NCBI RefSeq assembly: GCF_000512915.1
Contig: NZ_CP007034.1
Location: forward strand, 1,612,001-1,676,000
Length of the DNA stretch: 64,000 nucleotides
Source: Barnesiella viscericola DSM 18177
Lineage (GTDB): Bacteria; Bacteroidota; Bacteroidia; Bacteroidales; Barnesiellaceae
Direction: 5' to 3'
A program made the translations under genes and the position numbers. Below, piece by piece: positions 28,935-37,594 of the stretch. Position 1 is the stretch's first letter; each line of letters opens with the position of its first letter. The notes under the pieces are model-generated. The model was not told the DNA's origin. It ran no database searches and saw only the letters and a program-made list of their open reading frames with translations.

Positions 28935-29645
28935 TTATTTCCCTTCGAGCGAACGCACGGAGAGTTCGCCCAGCGAGTTCTTCTTGATTTCGGGCGTTCC
29001 CCGGTAATAGACCTCGCCGTTACCGGTAGCCCAGGCCGACAACTTCTCACGGGCATGACAACCAATCACCCCGTTGCCCATGATGCGGCAGTTCACGTCG
29101 CGGGCCTCCAAACCGTCGGCCTCGATTTGTCCGGAACCGGTTACCGACAACTCGGCCTCCCGACATTTGCCCGTGAGCGACACCTTGCCACTGCCGGTCA
29201 ATACCGAAGCTTTCACGATTCCGTAGTCGATTTGCCGACCCATAATCGAGCCGTTCCCTATCACCTTGGCCTGAAACGCGGCGCCGGTAATGGGCGACAC
29301 AATCTGCACCAGACCGATGCCGTTATTCTCGACATACTCCAACGCGGTGGAGTAGACGATGACCGAGCCCTGCATTTGATTCTTGTCGCACGAGCCCTTG
29401 TACTTGATCGTGAGCACGCCCTTCTTGGAAGCAACCTCGATGTTGTCCAGGTCGCCGGTTGCCGCCATCACGACGACAACCCCGGCCGAATCGGCATTCT
29501 GCCGGTACGACACGTCGAAATTGTTATATACCTTCATCTTGTAGAAATCATCGACCGAGAGTTGTCTCACCGAGGTCTCCACGGCCTGCGCTCCCACAAC
29601 CGTGGCAAGGCATACGGCCAGCATGGCAAATATCTTCTTCATCAT
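28935..29645 (-). CDS. Exported DUF2807 (head GIN domain) protein
   Basis: This 236-residue protein has a signal peptide ending near residue 20 (GAQA). Repeating beta-strand units typical of DUF2807 follow, including FDVSYRQNADSAGVVVV, GVLTIKYKG, TGSGKVSLTGKCREAELSVTGSGQIEADGL and MGNGVIGCHA. These form a beta-helix-like fold. The family is common in Bacteroidetes envelopes and no activity is established. It lies 12 bases after dusB in the same direction. Confidence 0.8.
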   Translation of the reverse strand: MMKKIFAMLAVCLATVVGAQAVETSVRQLSVDDFYKMKVYNNFDVSYRQNADSAGVVVVMAATGDLDNIEVASKKGVLTIKYKGSCDKNQMQGSVIVYSTALEYVENNGIGLVQIVSPITGAAFQAKVIGNGSIMGRQIDYGIVKASVLTGSGKVSLTGKCREAELSVTGSGQIEADGLEARDVNCRIMGNGVIGCHAREKLSAWATGNGEVYYRGTPEIKKNSLGELSVRSLEGK

Positions 29646-29657
29646 CTTTTCTCCTGT

Positions 29658-30653
29658 TTATACGGGTTGATTGGGTAATATTTCATATTCTATCCGGTCG
29701 AGAATCGCCGTGAGCGACTCCACCGTATCGGCCTGCAACATGGCGATGCGAGTCTCCCTGAAATTGGGAATCCCCTTGAACAGGGGGGTAGCCGCCAAAT
29801 GTCGACGAATGTGCAGGATACCCCGGTGTTCGTCGAGCCGGGCCACACTCTCGAGCATCTGCCGGCGCAGCGCCTCCATCTTCTCGTGTATCGTGAGCGG
29901 TGGCAACAGTTCGCCGGTGAGCAGATAGTGTTTCATCTCCTTGAAAATCCAGGGGCACCCGAAGCTGGCACGTCCCACCATCACGGCATCGACCCCGTAG
30001 CGGTCGAACTTCTCCTTGGCAATCTGCGGGGTGGTCACATCGCCGTTCCCGATAATGGGAATGTGCATGCGGGGGTTGTTCTTCACCTCGCCGATAAGTG
30101 TCCAGTCGGCCTCGCCGGTGTACATCTGACTGCGAGTGCGGCCGTGTATGGTCAGGGCGGCAATACCGCAATCCTGCAACTGCTCGGCCAGCTCGACGAT
30201 GATGCGCGAGTCCTGATCCCACCCCAGACGGGTCTTCACCGTGACAGGTATCTTCACCGCATCGACCACGGCCCGGGTGATTTTGAGCATGAGCGGTATA
30301 TCCCTCAACATGCCGGCACCAGCCCCCTTGCCGGCCACCTTCTTGACCGGGCAGCCGAAATTAATGTCGAGCACATCGGGGTGAGCCGCTTCACACAAGC
30401 GGGCAGCCTCGACCATCGCGTCGACAAAACGGCCATAAATCTGAATGGCCACGGGACGCTCCTCGTCGTGAATGTTCAATTTGCGGGTGGTGCTATTGAT
30501 ATTCCGCACCAGCGCATCGCTCGACACAAACTCCGTGTAGACCATATCGGCGCCGAACTCCTTGCACATCAGCCGGAAAGACTCATCGGTCACATCTTCC
30601 ATCGGTGCCAGGAACAGCGGATATTGTCCAAAATCGAGATTACCTATTTTCAT
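29658..30653 (-). CDS. dusB: tRNA-dihydrouridine synthase
   Basis: This 331-residue flavoenzyme reduces uridines in the tRNA D-loop. The FMN barrel opens with PLFLAPMEDVTDESFR. The catalytic cysteine is in INFGCPVKK (C101), and TVKTRLGWD, LTIHGRTRSQMYTG and IGNGDVTTP follow in order. A small helical tRNA-binding domain ends the protein. The subfamily fits DusB-type enzymes. The next gene downstream is the DUF2807 protein. Confidence 0.93.
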   Translation of the reverse strand: MKIGNLDFGQYPLFLAPMEDVTDESFRLMCKEFGADMVYTEFVSSDALVRNINSTTRKLNIHDEERPVAIQIYGRFVDAMVEAARLCEAAHPDVLDINFGCPVKKVAGKGAGAGMLRDIPLMLKITRAVVDAVKIPVTVKTRLGWDQDSRIIVELAEQLQDCGIAALTIHGRTRSQMYTGEADWTLIGEVKNNPRMHIPIIGNGDVTTPQIAKEKFDRYGVDAVMVGRASFGCPWIFKEMKHYLLTGELLPPLTIHEKMEALRRQMLESVARLDEHRGILHIRRHLAATPLFKGIPNFRETRIAMLQADTVESLTAILDRIEYEILPNQPV

Positions 30654-30733
30654 GCCTGCATCTGAATTGAGATGACGAATATATAAAAAACTCTCTGTTC
30701 CGCCGTCGTATAGTTGTAAAAATTAACAAACGG

Positions 30734-31957
30734 CTACTCATAAATTAACATCGACAGCTGCTCCTCCGACAACAGGTCGTTGGCCACAGCCAGCAAATCG
30801 TCGGCCGTAATCTGCTCGACCCGACGGGCTATCTCGGCCAACGAATCGAACCGGCCGTAACGCAGGAAGCTCTTGCCCAAGGCCAAAGCCACATTCTCCG
30901 AGTTGTCGGTCGACACCTCGATTTGCCCGATAAACTGGCGCTTGGCGGCAGCCAGTTTGGCCGGCGAGAGCCGCTGTTCGCGCAACCGTTTCAACTCGCG
31001 GCGCACCAGGTCGATACACCGGCGGGTGTCGTGATGGTCGGTACCGAAATAGATGGTAAACACTCCCGTGTCGGTATAGGAAGTGACCGACGACTCGACC
31101 GTATAGACATAGCCGCGTTTCTCCCGCAGGCTCACATTCAGCACACTGTTCATGCCGGGACCACCCAGCAAGTTGTTGAGCAACAGCAACGCGCGGCGAC
31201 GCGGGTCGTGCAGGTCGTAAGCCCGGGCCCCGATGATAACATGCGACTGGTGTGTGTCGCGGCCGATTGTGCGCGTGAATGCCGGCACCGGCGAGGGTAA
31301 CCGACGATTCATCGCCTTCGTGGGACGGGTGAGCCCGCCCAAATAGCGCTCGGCCAACGCCTTCACTCGGGCAAAAGGGGTAGCCCCCATGAAGAAAAAG
31401 ACCATGTTCCCGGGAGTATAGTAGTCGGTAAGGAACCGGCGGGCCACCGCCGAGGTCATGCCGTTGAGCGACTCGACCGAGCCCAGAATATTGCGTCCCA
31501 GCGAGCACCCCTCGAAGAGCAGCGACTCGAACTCGTCGTATATCAGCTCGGTAGGGGTATCGAGATAGAGATTGATTTCGTCGGCCACCACCTCGCGCTC
31601 CTTGGCCAACTCCCGCTCGGGAAATTGAGAGTCGGCCACCAGGTCGCCCAGCAGCTCCATGGCCCGGGGCAGATGCACGCCCGGGAAAATCGTGTAGACC
31701 ACCGTCTCCTCCTTGGCCGTGTAGGCATTCAGCTCGCCCCCCACCACCTCCATGCGGTTGAGGATATGCGACGCCCGCCGGTGGGTCGTACCCTTGAACA
31801 GCGTGTGTTCCACAAAATGGGCCAGCCCGTTGTAAGCCTCGTCCTCATCGCGGGTACCGGCATTGACCGTAAACCCGCAATACGAAACGGCCGACTGCGT
31901 GGGCCGGTGAATGAGTCGCAGACCGTTGGGCAACGTACAAATCTGATATTCTTCCAT
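30734..31957 (-). CDS. M16 family zinc metallopeptidase (insulinase-like)
   Basis: From the ATG at 31957 this is a 407-residue protein. An in-frame start at 31987 would add ten residues, but the later ATG has AGGAGG about ten bases upstream. The inverted zinc motif HFVEH (H47, E50, H51) lies in GLAHFVEHTLFKGT, and a downstream glutamate is in the region TIFPGVHLPRAMELLGDLV. The C-terminal half is the second M16 lobe (GGPGMNSVLNVSLREKRGYVYTVES). It likely degrades peptides in the cytoplasm or periplasm; no signal peptide is visible. Confidence 0.9.
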   Translation of the reverse strand: MEEYQICTLPNGLRLIHRPTQSAVSYCGFTVNAGTRDEDEAYNGLAHFVEHTLFKGTTHRRASHILNRMEVVGGELNAYTAKEETVVYTIFPGVHLPRAMELLGDLVADSQFPERELAKEREVVADEINLYLDTPTELIYDEFESLLFEGCSLGRNILGSVESLNGMTSAVARRFLTDYYTPGNMVFFFMGATPFARVKALAERYLGGLTRPTKAMNRRLPSPVPAFTRTIGRDTHQSHVIIGARAYDLHDPRRRALLLLNNLLGGPGMNSVLNVSLREKRGYVYTVESSVTSYTDTGVFTIYFGTDHHDTRRCIDLVRRELKRLREQRLSPAKLAAAKRQFIGQIEVSTDNSENVALALGKSFLRYGRFDSLAEIARRVEQITADDLLAVANDLLSEEQLSMLIYE

Positions 31958-32122
31958 AAAAAAACGCCCTCCTGTTAGGAGCTGCAAAAATACGACATTC
32001 CCGCCCGTTCCACAAAAAACGGCGATATTATTCTACCCTTGTACAGGCTAACCGCCTTTCGATATCTTTTTTGAATAAGAAAGACAAGGGACTGTTCGTA
32101 GAAAGGAATTTATTAGCGGTCT

Positions 32123-32821
32123 TCAACGGTAATGAAACACATAACCGATTGACAGGAAAACACTCTGGCTCAACTCTCGCTTGGGCACATAGAATTTCTG
32201 CCCATTGTCCAACGTAATATTCCTCCGCCCGGAATAATAGTCAAGATTCGAGATAGAATACCCGCCCTTGAATATAAAACGCCCAACGGCAAAGTTGATC
32301 GAGGCCCTTGCATTCCAGTAGAACCATTGGAGCCCTTTATTGGGAAATGTGCGATAATCTACGGTCTGGCTGACGGCCCCCGAAAACTGTTTGATTTCAT
32401 AGGTCAAAGAGTTTCGGAACGGACACGCCAGACTAAGCCCAGGCTCTACCTGAGCCCAAAGGCAACAATCGTTATCCGCACGCTTCCAGATAGCCGGAGA
32501 TTTAATAATCACCGAAGGTTTCAATATCAACCACCCGATATTCCTTTCATTGTCTGTAAGCTCAGCCTCACGCCCGTCAATAATAGTCTGGCGACACGGC
32601 TGATTATATTGCCTTGTCAATTCCAATCCGAAAGCCACCCCAAGATTCTTATGGAAAAGCCAACTGATAGAGGGTTCCAATTGCCAGGCTTGCTCATTAT
32701 TCAGATATACTCCTCCGTATAAGTTCGCAACAAAAGCAGTCTCTTTATCTTGAGCATACACACCGACAGTACCGTAACTCCATATCAAAACAGCTAAAAT
32801 TACAAAATAGAACGTCCTCAT
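32123..32821 (-). CDS. Small outer-membrane beta-barrel-like protein
   Basis: This 232-residue protein has a signal peptide ending near residue 23 (GVYAQD). Alternating hydrophobic and polar strands follow (FVANLYGGVYL, LEPSISWLFHKNLGVAFGLEL, WLILKPSVIIKS, LWAQVEPGLSLACP, SVFLSIGYVFHYR), ending in an aromatic-rich final strand as in outer-membrane barrels. Base composition is lower in GC than its neighbours, so it may be a more recent arrival. No family name can be given. Confidence 0.6.
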   Translation of the reverse strand: MRTFYFVILAVLIWSYGTVGVYAQDKETAFVANLYGGVYLNNEQAWQLEPSISWLFHKNLGVAFGLELTRQYNQPCRQTIIDGREAELTDNERNIGWLILKPSVIIKSPAIWKRADNDCCLWAQVEPGLSLACPFRNSLTYEIKQFSGAVSQTVDYRTFPNKGLQWFYWNARASINFAVGRFIFKGGYSISNLDYYSGRRNITLDNGQKFYVPKRELSQSVFLSIGYVFHYR

Positions 32822-32986
32822 AACTCAAATTCTCTCATGGGGTCATACATAGCAAAGATATAGAAAGTCTGCATCTTTTTCACTTCTCTATAAACATTTG
32901 TAGCAGACATAGCGACATTTCCCGACAAAAGCATCGATATCCGGGTAAGTTTCTCTTTACAGAAAATAGAAAACTTTGTTCCTTTT

Positions 32987-33018
32987 TTTGCCGCTGCTCT
33001 TACCATTCCCTATATTTG
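32987..33018 (+). promoter_or_regulatory. Bacteroidetes-type promoter of the LOG/adenosyltransferase pair
   Basis: TTTG at 32987-32990 and TATATTTG at 33011-33018 are 20 bases apart, a full match to the consensus. The predicted start of transcription is near 33024, about 13 bases before the ATG at 33037. Confidence 0.75.
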
Positions 33019-33036
33019 TAAAAAATAGGCAACACT

Positions 33037-33582
33037 ATGCAAAGCATTACTGTATTCTGTTCGGCCTCCGACGCCATCGCCCCCGACTACAAGCACGAGG
33101 CCGAGGTGCTGGGCCGATGGATAGGAACCCACGGCTACCGGCTGGTCTACGGCGGGGCCAACGGCGGACTCATGGAGATTGTGGCCCGGTGCGCCCGCGA
33201 AAACGGAAGCCCCGTACTGGGCATCATCACCCGGCACATCATCGAGCTGGGACGGTCGAGCCAGCAACCTACCGAGCTGATTACCACCAACAACATGGGC
33301 GACCGCAAACGCCACCTCATCGAACAGGGCGACATCATCGTGGCTCTGCCCGGCGGCATCGGCACCATCGACGAACTATTCGACGCCATCACCACCAAGA
33401 TGCTCGGCAGCCACGACAAGCCCGTCATCATCTGCAACACCGGGGGGCTGTTCGACCCCCTCATTCAACAGTTCGATCGGCTGCGCCAGCAGGGCTTCCT
33501 GCGCTACGACCGGCCCGACCTCTACCGGGTCGTGCCCGACGCCCGTGCCTGCTGCGAACTACTCGGCCACGAAAACCGTTAA
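33037..33582 (+). CDS. LOG-family Rossmann-fold protein (TIGR00730)
   Basis: This 181-residue protein carries both family motifs: GGANGGLMEIVA near the N-terminus and PGGIGTIDELF, the PGGxGTxxE signature. Characterised members hydrolyse nucleoside 5'-monophosphates, with cytokinin riboside monophosphate as the best known substrate, releasing ribose 5-phosphate. The bacterial role here is inferred. It lies 20 bases upstream of the adenosyltransferase gene and probably shares its promoter. Confidence 0.88.
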   Translation: MQSITVFCSASDAIAPDYKHEAEVLGRWIGTHGYRLVYGGANGGLMEIVARCARENGSPVLGIITRHIIELGRSSQQPTELITTNNMGDRKRHLIEQGDIIVALPGGIGTIDELFDAITTKMLGSHDKPVIICNTGGLFDPLIQQFDRLRQQGFLRYDRPDLYRVVPDARACCELLGHENR

Positions 33583-33602
33583 TAACCCAAACAACCGACC
33601 AT

Positions 33603-34163
33603 ATGAAAAAAAGCAACCTCTACACCCTCACCGGTGACAAAGGCATCACCTCGCTGGTGGGCGGCCTGCGCATCTCGAAAAACGACCCGCGGCTCGAAGC
33701 CTACGGTACCATCGACGAACTCAACGCCCACATCGGCCTGCTGCGCCAGATGGGCAACGACCCCGACGACGATGCCCTGCTTCGCTTCATACAGAACAAA
33801 CTCTTTGTCGTAGGCTCCTATCTGGCCACCGACACCTCCTTCACCCAGCTGCGCGAAGCCAGCCGCCTGCACCCCGCCGACATCACCCACATCGAAGAGC
33901 GCATCGACACCCTCGACTCCATCGTGCCGCCCCTCAACGCCTTCCTGCTGCCCGGCGGGACAGCCGCTGCCGCACAAGCCCATGTGTGCCGCACCGTATG
34001 CCGCCGCGCCGAACGCCGCATCTGCCAGGTCGCACAAGAGGTACTGGTCGACGAAAACATCATGAAATTTGTCAACCGCCTCTCGGACTACTTCTTTGTT
34101 TTAGCGCGATTTAACAATTATCGTCAAAAACAAGACGAAATTTTTTGGGATAAAGATTGCTAA
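33603..34163 (+). CDS. Cob(I)yrinic acid a,c-diamide adenosyltransferase, PduO type
   Basis: This 186-residue cytoplasmic enzyme attaches the 5'-deoxyadenosyl group of ATP to Co(I) corrinoid to give coenzyme B12. The ATP-binding N-terminus YTLTGDKGITSLVGG, the YGTIDELNAHIGLLR segment, LPGGTAAAAQAHVCRTVCRRAER and the C-terminal NRLSDYFFVLAR motif are present. The ATG at 33603 fits the family start. A much longer open frame upstream in this frame is only a shadow of the LOG gene. Confidence 0.92.
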   Translation: MKKSNLYTLTGDKGITSLVGGLRISKNDPRLEAYGTIDELNAHIGLLRQMGNDPDDDALLRFIQNKLFVVGSYLATDTSFTQLREASRLHPADITHIEERIDTLDSIVPPLNAFLLPGGTAAAAQAHVCRTVCRRAERRICQVAQEVLVDENIMKFVNRLSDYFFVLARFNNYRQKQDEIFWDKDC

Positions 34164-34186
34164 TGCAAATAAATGAGCTATTTTTG
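34156..34186 (+). promoter_or_regulatory. Promoter of the DUF2795 gene
   Basis: ATTG at 34156-34159 and TATTTTTG at 34179-34186 are 19 bases apart. The start of transcription would be near 34192, 42 bases before the ATG. The -33 element lies over the 3' end of the upstream coding region. Confidence 0.65.
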
Positions 34187-34233
34187 CGAAAATTTTAGAG
34201 AAAGACCTATCAACAAGTTAAAATTTTAACACT

Positions 34234-34455
34234 ATGTACTGGACATTGGAATTAGCATCGAAACTCGAAGACGCACCTTGGCCTGCAACAAAAGAGGAGT
34301 TGATCGACTACGCTATGCGTTCCGGAGCACCTCTTGAAGTCATCGAGAACTTGCAGGAGATGGAAGACGAAGGGGAGACCTATGAATGTATCGAAGATAT
34401 TTGGCCCGATTACCCCAGCAAAGAAGATTTCTTCTTCAACGAGGAGGAATATTAA
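34234..34455 (+). CDS. DUF2795 domain protein; integration target gene
   Basis: This 73-residue acidic protein has the DUF2795 pattern LEDAPWPATKEELIDYAMRSGAPLEVIENL, a small helical fold of unknown function, and ends FFFNEEEY. Its last 22 coding bases, up to the first base of the stop codon, are repeated exactly at 62112-62133, where the next bases give TGA instead of TAA. It therefore serves as the attachment gene of the element to its right and stays intact after integration. Confidence 0.85.
   Translation: MYWTLELASKLEDAPWPATKEELIDYAMRSGAPLEVIENLQEMEDEGETYECIEDIWPDYPSKEDFFFNEEEY
34432..34453 (+). repeat. attL: 22-bp direct repeat, left copy
   Basis: These bases are the 3' end of the DUF2795 gene and are identical to 62112-62133. 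They extend from TTCTTCAAC through GAGGAGGAATATT. The base before differs (C here, T at the right copy), and so does the base after. Confidence 0.85.
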
Positions 34456-34486
34456 CAGCCTTTATTTAGGTTAAATAACTGAATAT

Positions 34487-34530
34487 CAGCGCGATGAACA
34501 ATGAGAATTTGTTTGTCGCGCTGGTGTTTT
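34487..34530 (+). terminator. Hairpin at element left end, terminator-like
   Basis: CAGCGCGA at the left (from 34487) pairs with TCGCGCTG ending at 34523 as part of a 15-bp stem containing two G-U pairs, followed by GTGTTTT. The same stem recurs at 62168-62204 with different bases at two positions that still pair. It would end the DUF2795 transcript. Confidence 0.65.
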
Positions 34531-34600
34531 ATAGTCTCAAACGGTGCGATTTGTTTGTCTAAATTACGGTTTTTTCGCTCAAAATCGGAGTTTGTTTGTC
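34508..34600 (+). repeat. Three TTTGTTTGTC direct repeats (left end)
   Basis: Copies lie at 34508-34517, 34550-34559 and 34591-34600. The second is preceded by CGGTGCGA. Matching copies lie at the right end (61998-62007, 62052-62061) and again after it (62189-62198, 62231-62240). Their position on both sides of the core repeat suggests arm-type binding sites for the integrase. Confidence 0.6.
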
Positions 34601-34610
34601 TAAAATACAT

Positions 34611-34618
34611 TACCTTTG
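34611..34618 (+). promoter_or_regulatory. -7 box upstream of the integrase
   Basis: TACCTTTG matches TAnnTTTG. It lies just after the third TTTGTTTGTC repeat and 41 bases before the integrase ATG. Integrase bound to the repeat would overlap this promoter, so autoregulation is plausible. Confidence 0.5.
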
Positions 34619-34658
34619 TTTCTCCTCGGGAATATTAAAAAAAGGAGGAAAAAAGCGT

Positions 34659-36014
34659 ATGGGAAGACCAAAAAGACTATATCCACTTGGCAGATACCGG
34701 CTCCGTGTCCCCAAAGATGCGGAAGCGGACAAAGCTTACCCTGTAGTTTTGGAATATACCTGGAACAGGGAGATTATCCGCAAAACGACAAATGTCTTTG
34801 CAAAAATTGCTGACTGGAATCAGAACGGCAATCAGGGACGAGGCGAATTGCGAGTCAGTTACGGAAGCGAGTATAAACGTCTTAATCAGCTTCTGCTGGC
34901 CCGTGTTGAACGGATTGACAGTCTACTTGCGGAGTATAATGAGAGGAATCCGAATCAGATTACAGCCGAAGTTGTGGCGGGCTTCCTTGCGGACAAGCCG
35001 CTTGCACGGCGAGACCAAGGGAAGGATTTTGTGGAATTTACTTTGGAGCGCCTTTCGTCCGATTACTCCCGAAACAGGATTGGCAGGAGCCGTTATGAAA
35101 ACGGCAAGAGTTGCATGAATATCTTCCAGACCTTTCTACGGGCAACCAAACAAGGGTCCTATCGACCCGATGCAATCTATGTAGGCGATATGACTCCGGA
35201 ACTGCTGGACAGCTACATAGCTTGGCGTAGAGACGTAAAGTTGAACAGTGATGCGACAATTAACCATGCCTTGACGCCGATATTGAAAGCTTGTGCTTAT
35301 GCGAGCGAGATGGGCATGATGGAACCTGCAGTCAATGCCAGGATTCAGGATATGCGTATCGTGTCAAAAGTTTCGCTTTCGGAAGAAGAAGCTGAGTTTG
35401 ATGGCAAAAGTCTGTCCAAAGAGCAAATGTTATCTCTTCTTGAATATTACAAGACATGTCTTGAACCTCGCCGCAAGGAGTTTCTGGAAATGTTCTTATT
35501 TGCTTTCCATGCCTGCGGACTCCGTGTTGTCGATGTGATGACATTACAATGGAAACATATCGATTTTTCCAGGAAAGAGTTGCGGAAAATCATGATTAAG
35601 ACGAACAAACGTCACGTGATTCCACTAACGGAACCTGCCTTGCATATACTGCAGCGGTGGCAGGAGAAACGTGCCGGATGCCGGTATGTATTCAACTTAG
35701 TAAAGGACGATATGGATCTTGATGATGCAGAAGCTCTGTACAAAGCCCGTAACAATGCAACGAAATGTATCAATCAGTCGCTGGCGGTTGTCGGAGAACA
35801 GATAGGACTTCCGTTTACCCTCTCAATGCATGTGGCCCGGCATTCGTTTGCGGTCTTTGCACTGAATAAGGGACTTTCCATGTCGGTTGTCAGTCGTTTG
35901 CTCGGTCATGGAAGTACGGATATCACCGAAAAGGTTTATGCCAAATTCCTGCCCGAAACGCTGTCTGCGGAGATTGCAAAACTAGATGGAGAATTAAGTA
36001 ATCTGACCATATAA
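34659..36014 (+). CDS. int: Tyrosine recombinase, element integrase
   Basis: This 451-residue integrase starts at the ATG at 34659, which has GGAGG ten bases upstream; an in-frame start at 34596 is not supported by a ribosome site. An N-terminal arm-binding domain and a SAM-like core-binding domain precede the catalytic domain. The catalytic residues fall in ACGLRVVDVMTL (Arg), HVARHSFAV (His-x-x-Arg), LLGHGSTDITEKVYAKF (His and nucleophile Tyr). It is next to attL and is expected to integrate and excise the element at the DUF2795 gene. Confidence 0.92.
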   Translation: MGRPKRLYPLGRYRLRVPKDAEADKAYPVVLEYTWNREIIRKTTNVFAKIADWNQNGNQGRGELRVSYGSEYKRLNQLLLARVERIDSLLAEYNERNPNQITAEVVAGFLADKPLARRDQGKDFVEFTLERLSSDYSRNRIGRSRYENGKSCMNIFQTFLRATKQGSYRPDAIYVGDMTPELLDSYIAWRRDVKLNSDATINHALTPILKACAYASEMGMMEPAVNARIQDMRIVSKVSLSEEEAEFDGKSLSKEQMLSLLEYYKTCLEPRRKEFLEMFLFAFHACGLRVVDVMTLQWKHIDFSRKELRKIMIKTNKRHVIPLTEPALHILQRWQEKRAGCRYVFNLVKDDMDLDDAEALYKARNNATKCINQSLAVVGEQIGLPFTLSMHVARHSFAVFALNKGLSMSVVSRLLGHGSTDITEKVYAKFLPETLSAEIAKLDGELSNLTI

Positions 36015-36232
36015 TTATCACAAAAATATAAAGAAATATGATATCATTACCTTTTAGAGTCGCATGCATCCTGATAGCAGGATTCTTCATTGTATTGATT
36101 CACTGCTGTCCGGAGAAGATTCTCCAAAGCAGCTATTATTAATTAATACTCAACTGGTTACGAGGATAATAAAATTTTTCGATTAGAAATCATAGTTTTG
36201 CAAGAAGGTATAAACAGCCAATTCTGCAAACT

Positions 36233-36337
36233 ATGAACAAAGGAAAAACAATATTTGCACAGGTTATGTCTCTTATAAACACATACGAATTCACTAGTGT
36301 CCGGAGAAAAATTCTCCGACAAGGGTTTAATTATTAA
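36233..36337 (+). pseudogene. Transposase N-terminal remnant inside the IS left end
   Basis: The first 20 codons (MNKGKTIFAQVMSLINTYEF) match the start of the full transposase with a few changes. They then run into the second IS left end and stop 15 codons later. It has its own TAGTTTTG box just upstream. This is the relic of a related IS into which the present one inserted. Confidence 0.7.
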
Positions 36338-36424
36338 ACATCAATAATGTTATAAGCATTAGAAAATTTTTCGATTAGAACATCAGTAACTTTGCGGTAG
36401 CCATCAAGAGGTTATCCGCAAGCC

Positions 36425-37594
36425 ATGAACAAAGGAAAAACAATCTTCGCTCAGATTATGTCTCTCATTAACGAATACGAGTTCAAGAAATGTGTCGACC
36501 GCTACAAAGGTGACCGGCATGCTATCAAATTCAATTGTCGTGACCAGTTCATGGTGATGAGTTTTGCACAGTTCACTGACAGAGCTGGTTTGAGAGATAT
36601 AGAGACTACACTTAACCTCTGCGGCGACCTCTATCGCTCCGGAATCAAGGCAATACCTCGATCCACGCTTGCGGAGGCCAATGAGAAGAAGGATTGGCGT
36701 ATATATCAAGACTTTGCGATGACTTTGGTAAAGGAAGCCACGATGCTTTACAAGGATGAAAAGCTGCGAATTGGTCTTGAGGAGATGATATATGCGTTTG
36801 ACAGCAGTACCATTGAACTGTGTCTTAAGTTGTGTCCATGGGCCGAGTTTCATCATGGTAAGGGCGCGTTCAAGATACATACACTGATGGATCTGCGAGG
36901 CTCGATTCCCACATTTGTCATGCTCACGCCAGGCAAGGTTAACGATGCCAGGATGATGGACAAGATTCCTGTTGAAGCAGGTGCTTTCTACCTGATGGAT
37001 AGGGGATATGTTGCCTTTGAGAAACTTTACAAGCATTTCCAGCAAAAGGGCGCCTACTTTGTTACACGCGCCAAGGACAATATGTCTTATGAGGTTATTG
37101 AGTCCAGACCTGTCAATAAAGACTCGGGCGTTCTTTCGGATGAGACTATCAGACTTGCTGGATATTACTCTACCAGAAAGTATCCAGACACATTGAGACT
37201 TGTTGTGTATGAAGACTTTGAGACTGGAAGAGTATATCGATTTCTGACCAGCAACTTTGCGATTGACGATCCGCTGACTATTGCGGAACTCTACCGTGAA
37301 CGCTGGCTGATAGAACTGTTCTTCAAATGGATCAAGCAGCATCTTCACATCAGGACTTTCTACGGCACTTCCAAGAACGCCGTGTACACGCAGATATGGA
37401 TAGCCATTTGTGACTATCTGCTGCTCATCATTGCGAAGAAGCGATACGGGTTGGATCCAAGTCTTCATTCTATCTCTAACTCAATCGGACAAGTCCTCTT
37501 CCAGAGGGCGGATATCCGTGAAATTTATAATCAGCCGACAACTCCCGTTTGTGTTCCGGAGGCGGGTTCTGTCGAGCAACCTACTTTATGGTAA
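36425..37594 (+). CDS. IS4-family transposase, copy A
   Basis: This 389-residue DDE transposase has the first catalytic Asp in YAFDSSTIEL, the second in FYLMDRGYVAF and the Y-(2)-R-(3)-E-(6)-K signature in YRERWLIELFFKWIK. A TAACTTTG box lies upstream. The translated sequence is identical to copy B, which points to recent transposition. Confidence 0.92.
   Translation: MNKGKTIFAQIMSLINEYEFKKCVDRYKGDRHAIKFNCRDQFMVMSFAQFTDRAGLRDIETTLNLCGDLYRSGIKAIPRSTLAEANEKKDWRIYQDFAMTLVKEATMLYKDEKLRIGLEEMIYAFDSSTIELCLKLCPWAEFHHGKGAFKIHTLMDLRGSIPTFVMLTPGKVNDARMMDKIPVEAGAFYLMDRGYVAFEKLYKHFQQKGAYFVTRAKDNMSYEVIESRPVNKDSGVLSDETIRLAGYYSTRKYPDTLRLVVYEDFETGRVYRFLTSNFAIDDPLTIAELYRERWLIELFFKWIKQHLHIRTFYGTSKNAVYTQIWIAICDYLLLIIAKKRYGLDPSLHSISNSIGQVLFQRADIREIYNQPTTPVCVPEAGSVEQPTLW

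Noticed and set aside
36404-37468. Long antisense open frame (354 codons) over the IS4 transposase, repeated at 46697-47761
   Set aside because: It is the mirror of a coding sequence, with low-complexity composition and no ribosome site; it repeats only because the IS repeats.
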